A stretch of 64,000 bases of DNA. It comes from Rhizobiales bacterium Y(2018). Lineage in GTDB: Bacteria; Pseudomonadota; Alphaproteobacteria; Rhizobiales; Aestuariivirgaceae. Below, piece by piece: positions 7,639 through 17,124 of the stretch; the stretch's first letter is position 1, and each line of letters opens with the position of its first letter. The translations under genes and the position numbers were made by a program. The stretch lies in assembly GCA_005502925.1 (NCBI GenBank), contig SCPD01000019.1, positions 62,001 to 126,000 on the forward strand, written 5' to 3'. Under the pieces are notes generated by a model. It made no database searches. It saw only the letters and a list, made by a program, of their open reading frames with translations, and was not told the DNA's origin.

Positions 7639-8664
7639 ATGGGAAAAATCACGATACTCGACGTCGCCCAGTCGGCCGGGGTGAGCGTCGCCACGGTCGA
7701 CCGCGTCCTCAACCGGCGCAACGGCGTGCGCAAGGTGACGGTGGAGCGCGTCGAATCCGCCATCCGCCAGCTCAATTACCAGCCCGACCGGCTCGCCGCC
7801 CGCCTCGCCCGCTCGCGCGACTATCGCTTCTGCTTCGTGCTGCCGACCGGCAACAATGTCTTCATGGTCACGCTGGGCGAGGAAGTGCGTGCCGCCGCCG
7901 AGCGCATGGCGCCCGAGCGCGTGGTGATCGACATGCGCCTGACCGACGTCTTCGACGGCCATGCGCTCGCCCACACGCTCGACCAGATCGGCGACATCTA
8001 TGACGGCGTCGCCGTCGTCGCCCTCGATCATCCGAGCGTGCGCGAGGCGATCAGTGGCCTGACCCAGCGCGGCGTCACCGTGGTGACGCTGGTCTCCGAC
8101 ATTCCAGGCTCGAAGCGTGTCCATTATGCCGGCATCGACAACACCGCCGCCGGGCGCACCGCGGCGAGCCTGATGGGCAAGTTCCTCGGCAGCCGCCAGG
8201 GCGAGGTCGGCCTCATCGCCGGCTCGCTCGCTCTGCGTGATCATATCGAGCGCCAGTTCGGCTTCGAGCAGATCATGACGCATGAATATCCGCATCTCTC
8301 GATCCTGCCGGTGCGCGAGGGCCGCGACGACTGGCAGCGCGTCGAAGAGGTGACGACGCAGCTGATGAAGGAGCACCCCAATCTTGTCGGCCTCTACAAT
8401 GCCGGTGGCGGCACGCGCGGCATCATCACGGCGCTCGAAAAGGCCAAGCGCGAGCGCGACATCGTCTTCATTGCCCATGAGCTGACCGATCACGCCCGCA
8501 AGGCGCTGATCCGCGGCACAGTCGACGCCATCATCAACCAGGATGCGGGCCATGAGGTCAGAAGCGCGGTGCGCGTGCTTCTCGCCAAGGCCGACAATGG
8601 GCCTCTGATCGAGGCGCAAGAGCGTATCCGCATCGACATTTTCCTGCGCGACAACCTTCCATGA
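7639..8664 (+). CDS. LacI-family transcriptional regulator of the xylose-type operon
   Basis: A 341-residue DNA-binding protein. The N-terminal HTH (ITILDVAQSAGVSVATVDRV, about residues 4-23) and hinge QLNYQPDRLAARL are typical of LacI. The rest is a periplasmic-binding-protein-like sensor of the RbsR/sugar-ABC type (motifs HYAGIDNTAAGRTAA and NAGGGTRGI). It lies 10 bases before xylulokinase and is likely to control the operon in response to a sugar or sugar phosphate. An upstream TTGACA (7602-7607) has only a weak partner -10, so the promoter is not assigned. Confidence 0.9.
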   Translation: MGKITILDVAQSAGVSVATVDRVLNRRNGVRKVTVERVESAIRQLNYQPDRLAARLARSRDYRFCFVLPTGNNVFMVTLGEEVRAAAERMAPERVVIDMRLTDVFDGHALAHTLDQIGDIYDGVAVVALDHPSVREAISGLTQRGVTVVTLVSDIPGSKRVHYAGIDNTAAGRTAASLMGKFLGSRQGEVGLIAGSLALRDHIERQFGFEQIMTHEYPHLSILPVREGRDDWQRVEEVTTQLMKEHPNLVGLYNAGGGTRGIITALEKAKRERDIVFIAHELTDHARKALIRGTVDAIINQDAGHEVRSAVRVLLAKADNGPLIEAQERIRIDIFLRDNLP

Positions 8665-8673
8665 GATGAACCC

Positions 8674-10125
8674 ATGTATCTCGGTCTCGATATCGGTACC
8701 TCCGGCGTCAAAGCGATCCTGATCGATGCGAAGCAGCGCATCATTGCCAGCGCCACTGCGCCCCTGAAAGTCTCGCGGCCCAAGCCTGGCTGGTCGGAGC
8801 AGGCGCCGGAAGACTGGTGGAAAGCGTGCGGCGCCGCGGTGAAGGCGATTGCCAGGCAGAAGCCAAAGGCCATTGCCGCTGTCGAAGGCATCGGCCTGTC
8901 CGGCCAGCAGCATGGCGCCACCTTGCTCGACAAGGCCGACAAGGTTCTGCGTCCGGCGATCCTGTGGAACGATGCGCGCTCCTTCGCCGAATGCCGCGAC
9001 ATCGAGGAACGCGAGCCGCGCGCTCGCAAGATCGCCGGCAATATCCCGCTCGCCGGCTTCACCGCGCCGAAGCTTGTCTGGGTGAAAAAGAACGAGCCGC
9101 GTGTCTTCGACAAGGTCGCGAAGGTGCTCTTGCCCAAGGACTATGTGCGCCTGCGCATGACCGGTGAGCATGCTTCCGACATGTCGGATTCCTCCGGCAC
9201 ATTCTGGCTCGATATCGCCAAACGCGCCTGGTCGGACGAATTGCTCGCCGCCACCGACATGTCGCGCGACCAGATGCCGAAGCTCTATGAAGGCACCGAG
9301 GCGACCGGAAGATTGACCGTGGCTGTGGCGAAGGCCTGGGGCATGCCGAAGCGCCCCGTGGTGGCGGGCGGCGGCGGCGACAACCCGGCGTCCGCCTGCG
9401 GCATCGGCGCCGTCAAGCCGGGCGAAGCCTTCGTGTCGCTCGGCACGTCGGGCGTACTCTTCGTCTCCAATGAGCGTTTCATGCCCAATGCGGCGCGCGC
9501 CGTTCACGCCTTCTGCCACGCGGTGCCGGGTGCCTGGCATCAGATGGGCGTCATCCTCTCGGCCACCGCGAGCCTCGAATGGCTGGCGGGCCTCCTCAAG
9601 ACGCCGGCTCCAAAGCTTACCTCAGCCCTCGGCAAAACGCTGTCGGGCCCGTCGCCCGCTTTGTTCCTGCCTTATCTCTCAGGCGAGCGCACGCCGGTGG
9701 CCGACGCGCAGATCCGCGGCTTGGTGATGGGCATCGGCCATGAGACCGATGCCAGGATCCTCACCCACGCCGTGCTCGATGGCGTCGCCTTCGCCTTTCG
9801 CGACAGTCTCGAGGCGCTGAAGGCGGCGGGCACCGATATCGGCCGGGTGATGGCGGTCGGCGGCGGCACACGCTCGGAACTGTGGCTCAAGATCATCGCG
9901 ACGGCGCTCAATCTTCCCGTCGACGTGCCCGCCGATGGTGATTTCGGCGGCGCCTTCGGGGCGGCGCGGCTCGGCCTCATCGCCGCGACCGGCGCCGATT
10001 TCACTGAAGTCTGCACGGCGCCGCGCATCGCGCGCAGCATCAAGCCCGAGGCCAAGGCGCGCGGCGCCTATGAGAAGGCCTATGACCGTTATGTCGAAAT
10101 CTATCCAGCCATCCGGGAGATTTGA
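8674..10125 (+). CDS. xylB: Xylulokinase
   Basis: A 483-residue FGGY-family kinase converting D-xylulose and ATP to xylulose 5-phosphate. It shows the N-terminal GLDIGTSGVKAILID phosphate motif, PGWSEQAPEDWW (about residues 32-43), the substrate-side SGQQHGAT, and the C-terminal ATP motif VMAVGGGTRSELW. The catalytic Asp is expected in GGGGDNPASACG. Length matches XylB. The xylose isomerase gene follows 3 bases after its stop, which makes the sugar assignment secure. Confidence 0.95.
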   Translation: MYLGLDIGTSGVKAILIDAKQRIIASATAPLKVSRPKPGWSEQAPEDWWKACGAAVKAIARQKPKAIAAVEGIGLSGQQHGATLLDKADKVLRPAILWNDARSFAECRDIEEREPRARKIAGNIPLAGFTAPKLVWVKKNEPRVFDKVAKVLLPKDYVRLRMTGEHASDMSDSSGTFWLDIAKRAWSDELLAATDMSRDQMPKLYEGTEATGRLTVAVAKAWGMPKRPVVAGGGGDNPASACGIGAVKPGEAFVSLGTSGVLFVSNERFMPNAARAVHAFCHAVPGAWHQMGVILSATASLEWLAGLLKTPAPKLTSALGKTLSGPSPALFLPYLSGERTPVADAQIRGLVMGIGHETDARILTHAVLDGVAFAFRDSLEALKAAGTDIGRVMAVGGGTRSELWLKIIATALNLPVDVPADGDFGGAFGAARLGLIAATGADFTEVCTAPRIARSIKPEAKARGAYEKAYDRYVEIYPAIREI

Positions 10126-10128
10126 TTC

Positions 10129-11439
10129 ATGCGCTTCTATTCCGTGACCGAGCCGGTCAAATATGAAGGACCGGACAGCACCAATCCGCTGGCCTTCCGC
10201 TATTATGATCCCAAGCGCAAGCTCCTCGGCAAGAGCATGGCCGAGCATTTGCGCTTCGCCGTGTGCTACTGGCACACGCTGTGCTGGCCGGGCCTCGATC
10301 CTTTCGGTGGCGAGACGTTCCTGAGACCGTGGCATCAGGCGGGCGACCAGATGGATCATGCCCGCCGCAAGGCCGATGTGATGTTCGAGACGCTCCGCCT
10401 GCTCAATGTTCCCTTCTTCACCTTCCATGATCTCGACATCGCGCCCGAAGGCTCATCGCTCAAGGAGTTCAACCGCAATGTCTCGACCATTGCGAGCCAT
10501 CTCCTGAAGAAGATGGACGAGACCGGCGTGAAGCTCTTATGGGGCACCGCCAATATGTTCTCCAACCGCCGCTTCATGGCGGGAGCCGCCACCAATCCCG
10601 ATCCCGACGTCTTCGCTTATTGCGCCGCGCAGGTGAAGCATTGCCTCGATGTCACCAAGGAGTTGGGCGGCGAGAACTATGTCATGTGGGGCGGGCGCGA
10701 AGGTTATGAAACGCTGCTCAACACGGATTTGAAGCGCGAGCTGGCCCAGGCCGGCCGTTTCCTCAATCTCGTCGTCGATTACAAACACAAGATCGGCTTC
10801 AAGGGCCCGATCCTGATCGAGCCCAAGCCGCAGGAGCCGACCAAGCACCAGTATGATTACGACGTGGCGACCGTCTACAGCTTCCTCAAAGCCAATGGCC
10901 TCGAGAAGGAAGTGAAGGTCAATATCGAGCAGAACCACGCCATTCTCGCCGGCCATACTTTCGAGCATGAGATCGCGCTGGCCTCGGCGCTTGGCATTTT
11001 CGGTTCGATCGATCTCAATCGCGGCGATTATCAATCGGGCTGGGACACCGATCAGTTCGCCATGAACGTGCCCGAGCTGGCGCTGGCGCTCTACGAGATC
11101 CTGAAAGCCGGCGGCCTCACCACGGGCGGCATGAATTTCGACGCCAAGATCCGGCGCCAGTCGATCGATCCCGACGATCTGCTGCATGCCCATGTGGGCT
11201 CGATGGATGCCTGCGCCCGTGCTTTGATCGCGGCGGCGAAGATGATCGAGGATGGCCGTCTCAAGGCGGTAGTCGACAAGCGTTATGCCAAATGGGACGA
11301 GCCGAAGAACCAGGCGATGCTCCAGGGCAAGGAAGGTCTCGCCGACATCGCCGGTCGCGTGCTGTCGGAAAATATCGATCCCAAGCCCCACTCCGGCCGG
11401 CAGGAATATCTGGAGAATTTGCTCAACACGTATATCTAG
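10129..11439 (+). CDS. xylA: Xylose isomerase
   Basis: A 436-residue TIM-barrel enzyme interconverting D-xylose and D-xylulose. The metal and catalytic motifs are present: [10 protein letters not shown] (catalytic His and Asp, about residues 101-104), [26 protein letters not shown] (metal Glu and Lys), [17 protein letters not shown], and [10 protein letters not shown] (metal Asp residues). Length is that of class II xylose isomerases. It sits 3 bases after xylB. Together they feed xylose into the pentose phosphate pathway; no xylose-specific transporter is in this operon. Confidence 0.97.
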   Translation: MRFYSVTEPVKYEGPDSTNPLAFRYYDPKRKLLGKSMAEHLRFAVCYWHTLCWPGLDPFGGETFLRPWHQAGDQMDHARRKADVMFETLRLLNVPFFTFHDLDIAPEGSSLKEFNRNVSTIASHLLKKMDETGVKLLWGTANMFSNRRFMAGAATNPDPDVFAYCAAQVKHCLDVTKELGGENYVMWGGREGYETLLNTDLKRELAQAGRFLNLVVDYKHKIGFKGPILIEPKPQEPTKHQYDYDVATVYSFLKANGLEKEVKVNIEQNHAILAGHTFEHEIALASALGIFGSIDLNRGDYQSGWDTDQFAMNVPELALALYEILKAGGLTTGGMNFDAKIRRQSIDPDDLLHAHVGSMDACARALIAAAKMIEDGRLKAVVDKRYAKWDEPKNQAMLQGKEGLADIAGRVLSENIDPKPHSGRQEYLENLLNTYI

Positions 11440-11450
11440 GGAGAACAAAG

Positions 11451-12506
11451 ATGGCGAAGAACATCAAAGGCCCGGCGATTTTCCTGGCCCAGTTTGCAGG
11501 CGACCAGAAGCCCTTCAATTCATGGGACGCAATCTGCAAGTGGGCAGGAAATCTCGGTTACAAGGGCGTGCAGATTCCGAGCTGGGACGGCCGGCTCTTC
11601 GATCTCAACAAGGCGGCCCAATCCAAGACCTATTGCGATGACATCAAAGGCGTGGCCAAGAGCCATGGTGTCGAGATCACCGAGCTTTCCACTCATTTGC
11701 AGGGCCAGCTCGTCGCCGTGCATCCGGCTTTCGACGAGGGCTTCGACGCCTTCGCGCCGGCGGCCGTGCATGGCAAGCCGAAGGACCGGCAGAAATGGGC
11801 GGTCAAGCAGGTCATGGCCGCCGCCAAGGCGTCGCGCAATCTGGGCCTCGATGCTTCGGTGACCTTTTCCGGTGCGCTCGCCTGGCCGTTCGTCTATCCC
11901 TGGCCGCAGCGCCCGCAAGGCATGATTGATACCGCTTTCGCCGAGTTGGCGAAACGCTGGCTGCCGATTTTCGATGAATATGACAAGCACGGCGTCGATG
12001 TCTGTTTCGAGCTTCATCCCGGTGAGGATCTGTTCGACGGCGCCACTTTCGAGATGTTCCTGGAGCAGGCGAAGAACCACAAACGCTGCAACATCAATTA
12101 CGATCCCTCGCATTTCGTGCTGCAGCATCTCGACTACCTGGCCTTCATCGACATCTATCACGAGCGCATCAAGGCCTTCCACGTGAAGGATGCCGAATTC
12201 AATCCCGACGGCCGTCAGGGCGTCTATTCGGGCTTCCAGCCCTGGGTAAAGCGCGCCGGGCGCTTCCGCTCGCTGGGTGACGGCCAGGTCGATTTCGGCG
12301 CCATCTTCTCCAAGCTCGCGGCCTATGACTATGACAGCTGGGCGGTGCTCGAATGGGAATGCTGCCTGAAGGACGCGCAGCAGGGTGCCGCCGAAGGAGC
12401 GCCTTTCATCGCGAGCCACATCATCAAGGTCACCGAGAAGGCCTTCGATGATTTCGCCGGCGGTGCGGTCGACAAGAAGCAGATCCAGCGCATGCTGGGG
12501 ATCTGA
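11451..12506 (+). CDS. TIM-barrel sugar isomerase/epimerase
   Basis: A 351-residue protein of the xylose-isomerase-like TIM-barrel (AP endonuclease family 2) superfamily. Predicted metal ligands are visible in order: CFELHPGED (Glu), NYDPSHFVLQ (Asp, His), KAFHVKDAEF (His, Asp) and AVLEWECCLKD (Glu). The start at 11451 follows AGGGAGAAC and lies 11 bases after xylA. Similar proteins pair with Gfo/Idh dehydrogenases in sugar or inositol-like catabolism, as here. The exact substrate is unknown; context suggests a pentose-derived or keto-sugar compound. Confidence 0.88.
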   Translation: MAKNIKGPAIFLAQFAGDQKPFNSWDAICKWAGNLGYKGVQIPSWDGRLFDLNKAAQSKTYCDDIKGVAKSHGVEITELSTHLQGQLVAVHPAFDEGFDAFAPAAVHGKPKDRQKWAVKQVMAAAKASRNLGLDASVTFSGALAWPFVYPWPQRPQGMIDTAFAELAKRWLPIFDEYDKHGVDVCFELHPGEDLFDGATFEMFLEQAKNHKRCNINYDPSHFVLQHLDYLAFIDIYHERIKAFHVKDAEFNPDGRQGVYSGFQPWVKRAGRFRSLGDGQVDFGAIFSKLAAYDYDSWAVLEWECCLKDAQQGAAEGAPFIASHIIKVTEKAFDDFAGGAVDKKQIQRMLGI

Positions 12507-12520
12507 TAGTCGCGGAAATT

Positions 12521-12570
12521 TCCCCTTCTCCCGCTTGCGGGAGAAGGTGGCCGAAGGCCGGATGAGGGTG
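12521..12570. repeat. REP-like palindrome (CTTCTCCC-GGGAGAAG), copy 1
   Basis: The core CTTCTCCCGC-TT-GCGGGAGAAG is followed by GTGGCCGAAGGCCGGATGAGGGT. The same block occurs at 52003-52161 and, diverged, at 44301-44450. It lies in the 117-base gap between the TIM-barrel gene and the Gfo/Idh gene, so it is transcribed within the sugar operon. Its spread across unrelated operons marks it as a dispersed repeat. Confidence 0.8.
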
Positions 12571-12623
12571 CCTTCGTGCCGTTGCTCCTCAACAGGCAGA
12601 CACAATCTCAGGAGGAAACAATC

Positions 12624-13793
12624 ATGGCCATCGAAGGAAGAAGCGACGCCAAGCAAGGCGGGCGCATCAGGCTCGGCATGGTGGGTGGCGGTCAGGGCGC
12701 TTTCATCGGCGCGGTGCACCGTCTCGCCGCGCGTATGGACGATCAGTATGAATTCGTCGCCGGCGCTCTGTCGTCGAGCCCCGAGCGCTCACGTGCCTCG
12801 GGCGCCGAGCTCGGTCTCGCCCCCGACCGCATCTATACCGATTACCGCGAGATGGCGAAGGCCGAGGCCAACCGCAAGGATGGCATCGAGGCGGTCGCCA
12901 TCGTGACGCCCAACAACATCCATGTGCCGGCGGCGAAAGCTTTCATCGAGGCCGGCATCCATGTGATCTGCGACAAGCCGCTGGCGCTGTCGCTGAAGGA
13001 GGCGAAATCGCTCGAGACCGTGCTCAAGAAGAAGAATGTCGTCTTCGCGCTGACCCATAATTATTCGGGCTATCCGATGATCCGCCAGGCGCGCGAGATG
13101 GTGGCGAAAGGCGAGCTCGGCCAGATCCGCCTCGTCCAGGCCGAATACCCGCAGGACTGGCTCACCGAGGACATCGAAAAATCCGGCCAGAAGCAGGCCG
13201 CCTGGCGCACCGATCCGAAACAATCGGGCGGCGGCGCCATCGGCGATATCGGCACCCACGCCTATCAGCTCGCCTGTTTCGTCTCAGGCCTCACCCTGGA
13301 TGAGCTTTCGGCCGACATGACGAGCTTCGTGAAGGGCCGCAAGGTCGACGACAATGTGAATGTGATGCTGCGCTTCAAGAACGGGGCGCGCGGCATGTTG
13401 TGGGCAAGCCAGGTGGCGCCCGGCAACGAGAACGGCCTGCGCCTGCGTGTCTATGGCACCAAGGGTGGCCTCGACTGGACTCAGGCCGACCCGAATTATC
13501 TGTGGTTTACACCGTTCGGCCAGGAGAAACGTCTGATCACCAGGGGCGGCGCCGGCTCGGGCGCCACGGCCGGCCGCGTCACGCGTGTGCCGCCCGGCCA
13601 TCCGGAAGGTTATCTCGAAGGCTTCGCCAATATCTACACCGAAGCCGCCCGCGCCATCATTGCCAGGCGTACGGGCAAGAAGCCCGACAAGGACGTCAAT
13701 TTCCCCGGCATCGAGGACGGCGTCGCCGGCATGGCCTTTATCGAAGCCTGCAAGAAGTCGTCGGCCAAGAACGGCAAGTGGACGAAGGTTTGA
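12624..13793 (+). CDS. Gfo/Idh/MocA-family NAD(P)-dependent sugar dehydrogenase
   Basis: A 389-residue oxidoreductase. The Rossmann motif LGMVGGGQGAFIG is near residues 18-30, CDKPLALS (the EKP-like motif with the catalytic Lys) near 116-123, and GGAIGDIGTHAYQLACF carries the conserved His/Asp region. The ATG at 12624 follows AGGAGGAAACA. It is the last gene of the sugar operon and probably oxidises a sugar or cyclitol, working with the preceding TIM-barrel protein. Substrate unknown. Confidence 0.9.
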   Translation: MAIEGRSDAKQGGRIRLGMVGGGQGAFIGAVHRLAARMDDQYEFVAGALSSSPERSRASGAELGLAPDRIYTDYREMAKAEANRKDGIEAVAIVTPNNIHVPAAKAFIEAGIHVICDKPLALSLKEAKSLETVLKKKNVVFALTHNYSGYPMIRQAREMVAKGELGQIRLVQAEYPQDWLTEDIEKSGQKQAAWRTDPKQSGGGAIGDIGTHAYQLACFVSGLTLDELSADMTSFVKGRKVDDNVNVMLRFKNGARGMLWASQVAPGNENGLRLRVYGTKGGLDWTQADPNYLWFTPFGQEKRLITRGGAGSGATAGRVTRVPPGHPEGYLEGFANIYTEAARAIIARRTGKKPDKDVNFPGIEDGVAGMAFIEACKKSSAKNGKWTKV

Positions 13794-13801
13794 TCACCTC
13801 T

Positions 13802-13840
13802 CTCACCGTCATCCCGGCGAAAGGCTGGGATGACGGTGAG
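13802..13840. terminator. Bidirectional hairpin between convergent genes
   Basis: A perfect 14-base inverted repeat (CTCACCGTCATCCC and its complement) with an 11-base loop, starting 8 bases after the Gfo/Idh stop and ending 3 bases before the end of the convergent VOC gene. Position suggests transcription ending for both strands. No clear T-run follows, and the GTCATCCCGGC core is a common dispersed repeat in alphaproteobacteria, so terminator function is inferred. Confidence 0.6.
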
Positions 13841-13843
13841 GGG

Positions 13844-14215
13844 TCACGTGACGGCGCTTTTCTCCATCAATTCGATCCGGTTGCCGAAGGGATCATCGAC
13901 ATAGACCCGGTCATAGCCGGGCAGCGGCTCGTCCGGCCGGACGGCAACGCCGCCCTCGGTGAGCCGCGCAACAAGGCCGGCGAGATCATCGACCAGGAAT
14001 GCCGGATGCGCCTTGCGCGCGGCTCGGAAATCCGCCTCGACGCCGAGATGGACCCGGATCGTGCCGCGCTCGAACCAGCAGCCGCCCCGTTTCTTGAGAT
14101 TGTCCGGTTTCTCCACTTCGGCGAGGCCGAGAAGCTCGCCATAGAAGCGGCGCGCCTGATCCTCGCCGCCGGCCGGCATGGCGAGCTGGATGTGGTCGAG
14201 CTGAAGCAGCGGCAT
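13844..14215 (-). CDS. VOC-family (glyoxalase/bleomycin-resistance fold) protein
   Basis: A 123-residue single VOC-domain pair. It begins MPLLQLDHIQLAMPAGGED, where the His of LDHIQ is a usual metal ligand, and ends with YVDDPFGNRIELME, where Glu is the usual last ligand. HLGVEADF lies between them. Such proteins bind a divalent metal and act in isomerisation, ring opening or resistance by binding; the substrate cannot be told. It is alone on its strand, divergent from the nicotinamidase gene 72 bases away. Confidence 0.85.
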   Translation of the reverse strand: MPLLQLDHIQLAMPAGGEDQARRFYGELLGLAEVEKPDNLKKRGGCWFERGTIRVHLGVEADFRAARKAHPAFLVDDLAGLVARLTEGGVAVRPDEPLPGYDRVYVDDPFGNRIELMEKSAVT

Positions 14216-14287
14216 GTCACGATTCCCGTCTTGCGGTCGTCCCCGATTTAGCATAACAGGCGAGCCCCAATCGAGGATCGCGAGGCC

Positions 14288-14896
14288 ATGGCGGTGCGTG
14301 ACGGCGAGGTGCTTCTGGTCATCGACGTGCAGAATGATTTCTGCCCCGGCGGCCGCCTCGCTGTGCCCAAGGGCGACGAGGTGGTGCCGGTCATCAATCG
14401 GATGGCACGCGACTTCCGCCATGTGGTCCTGACCCAGGACTGGCACCCGGACGGCCATTCCTCCTTCGCCTCCGCGCATCATGGGCACGATGCCTTTTCG
14501 ACCATCGCTATGCCTTATGGCCAACAGACCTTGTGGCCGGATCATTGCACCTGGGCGAGCGCCGGCGCCGCATTCCATCCCGGTCTCGACATCCCGCACG
14601 CGGCGCTCGTCATCCGCAAGGGCTTCCGCCCTGAGATCGACTCCTATTCCGCCTTCTTCGAGAATGACCGCAAGACCCCGACCGGCCTTCTGGGGTATCT
14701 GCGCGAGCGCCAACTGACCCGTATCGTCTGCGTCGGCCTCGCTTTCGATTACTGCGTCCGCTACTCGGCCGAGGACGCCGCCCAGCATGGTTTTGACACG
14801 ATCGTGGTCGAAGAAGCCTGCCGGGCTATCGATTTGAACGGCACTGCCGCCCAAACCAAAGCGGCCTTTCGTGACAAAGGGATCAAGCTCACATGA
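14288..14896 (+). CDS. pncA: Nicotinamidase / pyrazinamidase
   Basis: A 202-residue isochorismatase-fold amidase converting nicotinamide to nicotinate and ammonia for NAD salvage. The catalytic Asp is in LVIDVQNDF (Asp13), metal ligands are in TQDWHPDGHSSF, the catalytic Lys in VIRKGFRPE, and the nucleophilic Cys in GLAFDYCVRYSAEDA. Length and motifs match PncA well. The next gene starts within its stop (ATGA), so the two are coupled. Confidence 0.93.
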   Translation: MAVRDGEVLLVIDVQNDFCPGGRLAVPKGDEVVPVINRMARDFRHVVLTQDWHPDGHSSFASAHHGHDAFSTIAMPYGQQTLWPDHCTWASAGAAFHPGLDIPHAALVIRKGFRPEIDSYSAFFENDRKTPTGLLGYLRERQLTRIVCVGLAFDYCVRYSAEDAAQHGFDTIVVEEACRAIDLNGTAAQTKAAFRDKGIKLT

Positions 14897-15597
14897 ATCT
14901 CCGTGACCGCGTCCTCGATTTCGTCGTCGACCTCGCCCCCTTGCCGGCCGTGCCGGTGGCGGGCACCCGCAAGACTTTCCCGGTGCGCCGGCTTTATTGC
15001 ATCGGGCGCAATTACGCCGAGCATGCCCGCGAAATGGGCCATGACCCCAAGCATGAAAAACCCTTCTTCTTCCAGAAGGCGCCGGATTCGGTCGTGACCG
15101 ACGGCGTCTTTCCCTATCCGCCGGCCTCAACCGATGTTCAGCACGAAATCGAATTAGTGGTGGCGCTGAAGGCGGGCGGCCACAATGTCCCGGCCGCCAA
15201 GGCGAAGGACCTCATCTATGGTTATGCCGTCGGCCTCGACATGACGCGCCGCGATCTCCAGGCCGAGGCCAAGAAGCTGGGCCGGCCCTGGGAGACGGCC
15301 AAGGCCTTCGACCGCGCCGCACCTATCGGCGCCATCACGCCGGTCGAGCAGACGGGCATTCTCCTCAAGGGCCCGATCACCCTCGATGTGAATGGCGAGC
15401 GCCGCCAGTCGGGCGATCTCGCCGACATGATCTGGCCGGTGGCCGACGTCATCGCCGAATTGTCGCAGTTCTTCATGCTGGCGCCCGGCGATCTCATCTT
15501 CACCGGCACGCCGTCCGGCGTCGGCGCCGTCAAACGCGGCGACAAGCTCCATGGCGAGATCACCAAGCTGTCGCCGCTCGATGTGACGGTCGTTTAG
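14893..15597 (+). CDS. Fumarylacetoacetate-hydrolase family protein (fumarylpyruvate-hydrolase-like)
   Basis: A 234-residue FAH-fold enzyme. IGRNYAEHAREMGHDP, FFFQKAPDSV and DVQHEIELVV (metal-binding Glu residues) are diagnostic, and TGTPSGVGAVKRGD near the C-terminus is typical. Members hydrolyse or decarboxylate 2-oxo acids such as fumarylpyruvate, and the short length fits that group better than true fumarylacetoacetase. It overlaps pncA by four bases. A link to nicotinate degradation is possible but not shown. Confidence 0.88.
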   Translation: MNLRDRVLDFVVDLAPLPAVPVAGTRKTFPVRRLYCIGRNYAEHAREMGHDPKHEKPFFFQKAPDSVVTDGVFPYPPASTDVQHEIELVVALKAGGHNVPAAKAKDLIYGYAVGLDMTRRDLQAEAKKLGRPWETAKAFDRAAPIGAITPVEQTGILLKGPITLDVNGERRQSGDLADMIWPVADVIAELSQFFMLAPGDLIFTGTPSGVGAVKRGDKLHGEITKLSPLDVTVV

Positions 15598-15612
15598 CCC
15601 ACCCTCGGCGAG

Positions 15613-17052
15613 CTACATCGCGTTGATATAGGACGTCTTGGTCGCGGTGTAGAATTCCGCCGCATGGCGGCCTTGCTCGCGCGGACCGTAGCTCGACCCT
15701 TTGCGGCCGCCGAAGGGCACGTGATAGTCGACGCCCGCCGTCGGCAGGTTGACCATCACCATGCCGGCCGCCGAATTCTTGCGGAAGTGGTTGGCGTATT
15801 TGAGCGACGAAGTGCAGATGCCGGAGGACAGGCCGAAGCTCGTGTCATTGGCGATGGCGAGCGCCTCGTCATAGGACTCGACCTTGATCACCGAGGCGAC
15901 CGGTCCGAAGATCTCCTCGCGGTTGATGCGCATCTTGTTGGTGGTGTTCACGAATAAAGCCGGGCTCAGATAGTGGCCCTTGGTGTCGCGGTTGAGGAGT
16001 TCGCCGCCCCAGGCGAGCTCGGCACCTTCATGCCGGCCGACATCGATATAGGAGAGATCCTGCGCCAGCTGGTTTTCGTCGACCACCGGGCCGATCTGGG
16101 TGCCCTCCTTCAGCGCATGGTCCACTTTGAGCGCCTTCAGCGCCGCCACCGTCTTGTCGATGAAGGCGTCATGCAGCTTGCTCTGGACGATGAGGCGCGA
16201 GGAGGCGGTGCAGCGCTGGCCGGTCTGGAAGAAGGCGCCGTCGACGGCGGCGGCCACCGCGGTGTCGAGATGGGCGTCATCGAGCACGATCAGGGGGTTC
16301 TTGCCGCCCATTTCGAGCTGGAACTTGGCGCCGCGGGTGGCGCAGGCCTGGGCGACGCGGGCCCCCGTCGCCACCGAGCCGGTGAAGGAGATGGCATTGA
16401 CGTCCTTGGAATCGAGCAATGTCTGGCCCACCACCGAGCCTTTGCCCATCACCAGATTGAGCACGCCTTTCGGAAGGCCGGCGCGGGACAGGATCTCCAC
16501 CAGCGCCCAGGCCGAGCCCGGCACCAGATCGGCCGGCTTGAACACCACCGTATTGCCGAAAGCGAGCGCCGGCGCCATTTTCCAGGCCGGAATGGCGATC
16601 GGGAAGTTCCACGGGCAGATGAGGCCGACAACGCCCAGAGGCTCGCGCGTCACCGTGACGTCGACGCCCGGACGCACCGAGGCGATGGCGACGCCCTCGA
16701 CGCGCAAGGTTTCCTGGGCGAAGAATTTGAAGATCTGGCCGGCCCGCATCGTCTCGGCGATGCCATTGGCGAGCGGCTTGCCTTCCTCGCGGGCGAGGAG
16801 CTTGCCGATCTCGTCCTTGCGGGCGAGGAGCTCGACGCCCGCCGCTTCCAGGATGTCGGCGCGCTGCTGTGGCGTCGTGGCGGACCAGGCGGGAAAGGCG
16901 GCCTTGGCGGCGGCGATGGCGGCTTCGGCGTCGGCGGCGCTTGCCTGCGTATAGGAGCCGATGATGTCGGAGAGGTCGGACGGGTTTATATTGTCTTTGG
17001 CATGGTCGCTGCCGACCCACTCGCCATTGATGAAATTCTTGTGCAGTGTCAT
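15613..17052 (-). CDS. NAD(P)-dependent aldehyde dehydrogenase
   Basis: A 479-residue aldehyde dehydrogenase. CPWNFPIAIPAWKMAPAL and ISFTGSVATGARV are cofactor-binding stretches; the general base Glu is in LEMGGKNPLIV and the catalytic Cys in TGQRCTASSR. Length and sequence resemble 2-oxoglutarate semialdehyde or succinate-semialdehyde dehydrogenases, which would suit pentose or hydroxyproline catabolism, but the substrate is not proven. The ATG at 17052 is used because the reading frame upstream carries no ALDH sequence. It is convergent with the FAH gene. Confidence 0.93.
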   Translation of the reverse strand: MTLHKNFINGEWVGSDHAKDNINPSDLSDIIGSYTQASAADAEAAIAAAKAAFPAWSATTPQQRADILEAAGVELLARKDEIGKLLAREEGKPLANGIAETMRAGQIFKFFAQETLRVEGVAIASVRPGVDVTVTREPLGVVGLICPWNFPIAIPAWKMAPALAFGNTVVFKPADLVPGSAWALVEILSRAGLPKGVLNLVMGKGSVVGQTLLDSKDVNAISFTGSVATGARVAQACATRGAKFQLEMGGKNPLIVLDDAHLDTAVAAAVDGAFFQTGQRCTASSRLIVQSKLHDAFIDKTVAALKALKVDHALKEGTQIGPVVDENQLAQDLSYIDVGRHEGAELAWGGELLNRDTKGHYLSPALFVNTTNKMRINREEIFGPVASVIKVESYDEALAIANDTSFGLSSGICTSSLKYANHFRKNSAAGMVMVNLPTAGVDYHVPFGGRKGSSYGPREQGRHAAEFYTATKTSYINAM

Positions 17053-17124
17053 TAGGGTAACCTCTCCCGATTTGCGGCGGCGGAAGCTATAGCATCTGAT
17101 TGCCGCGATGCGAAAGGACGCGAG

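Noticed and set aside
7264-9540. A 758-codon minus-strand frame across the regulator and xylulokinase genes
   Set aside because: The plus strand holds two clear genes with family motifs here. The reverse frame is His/Arg/Asp-rich low-information sequence typical of shadow frames.
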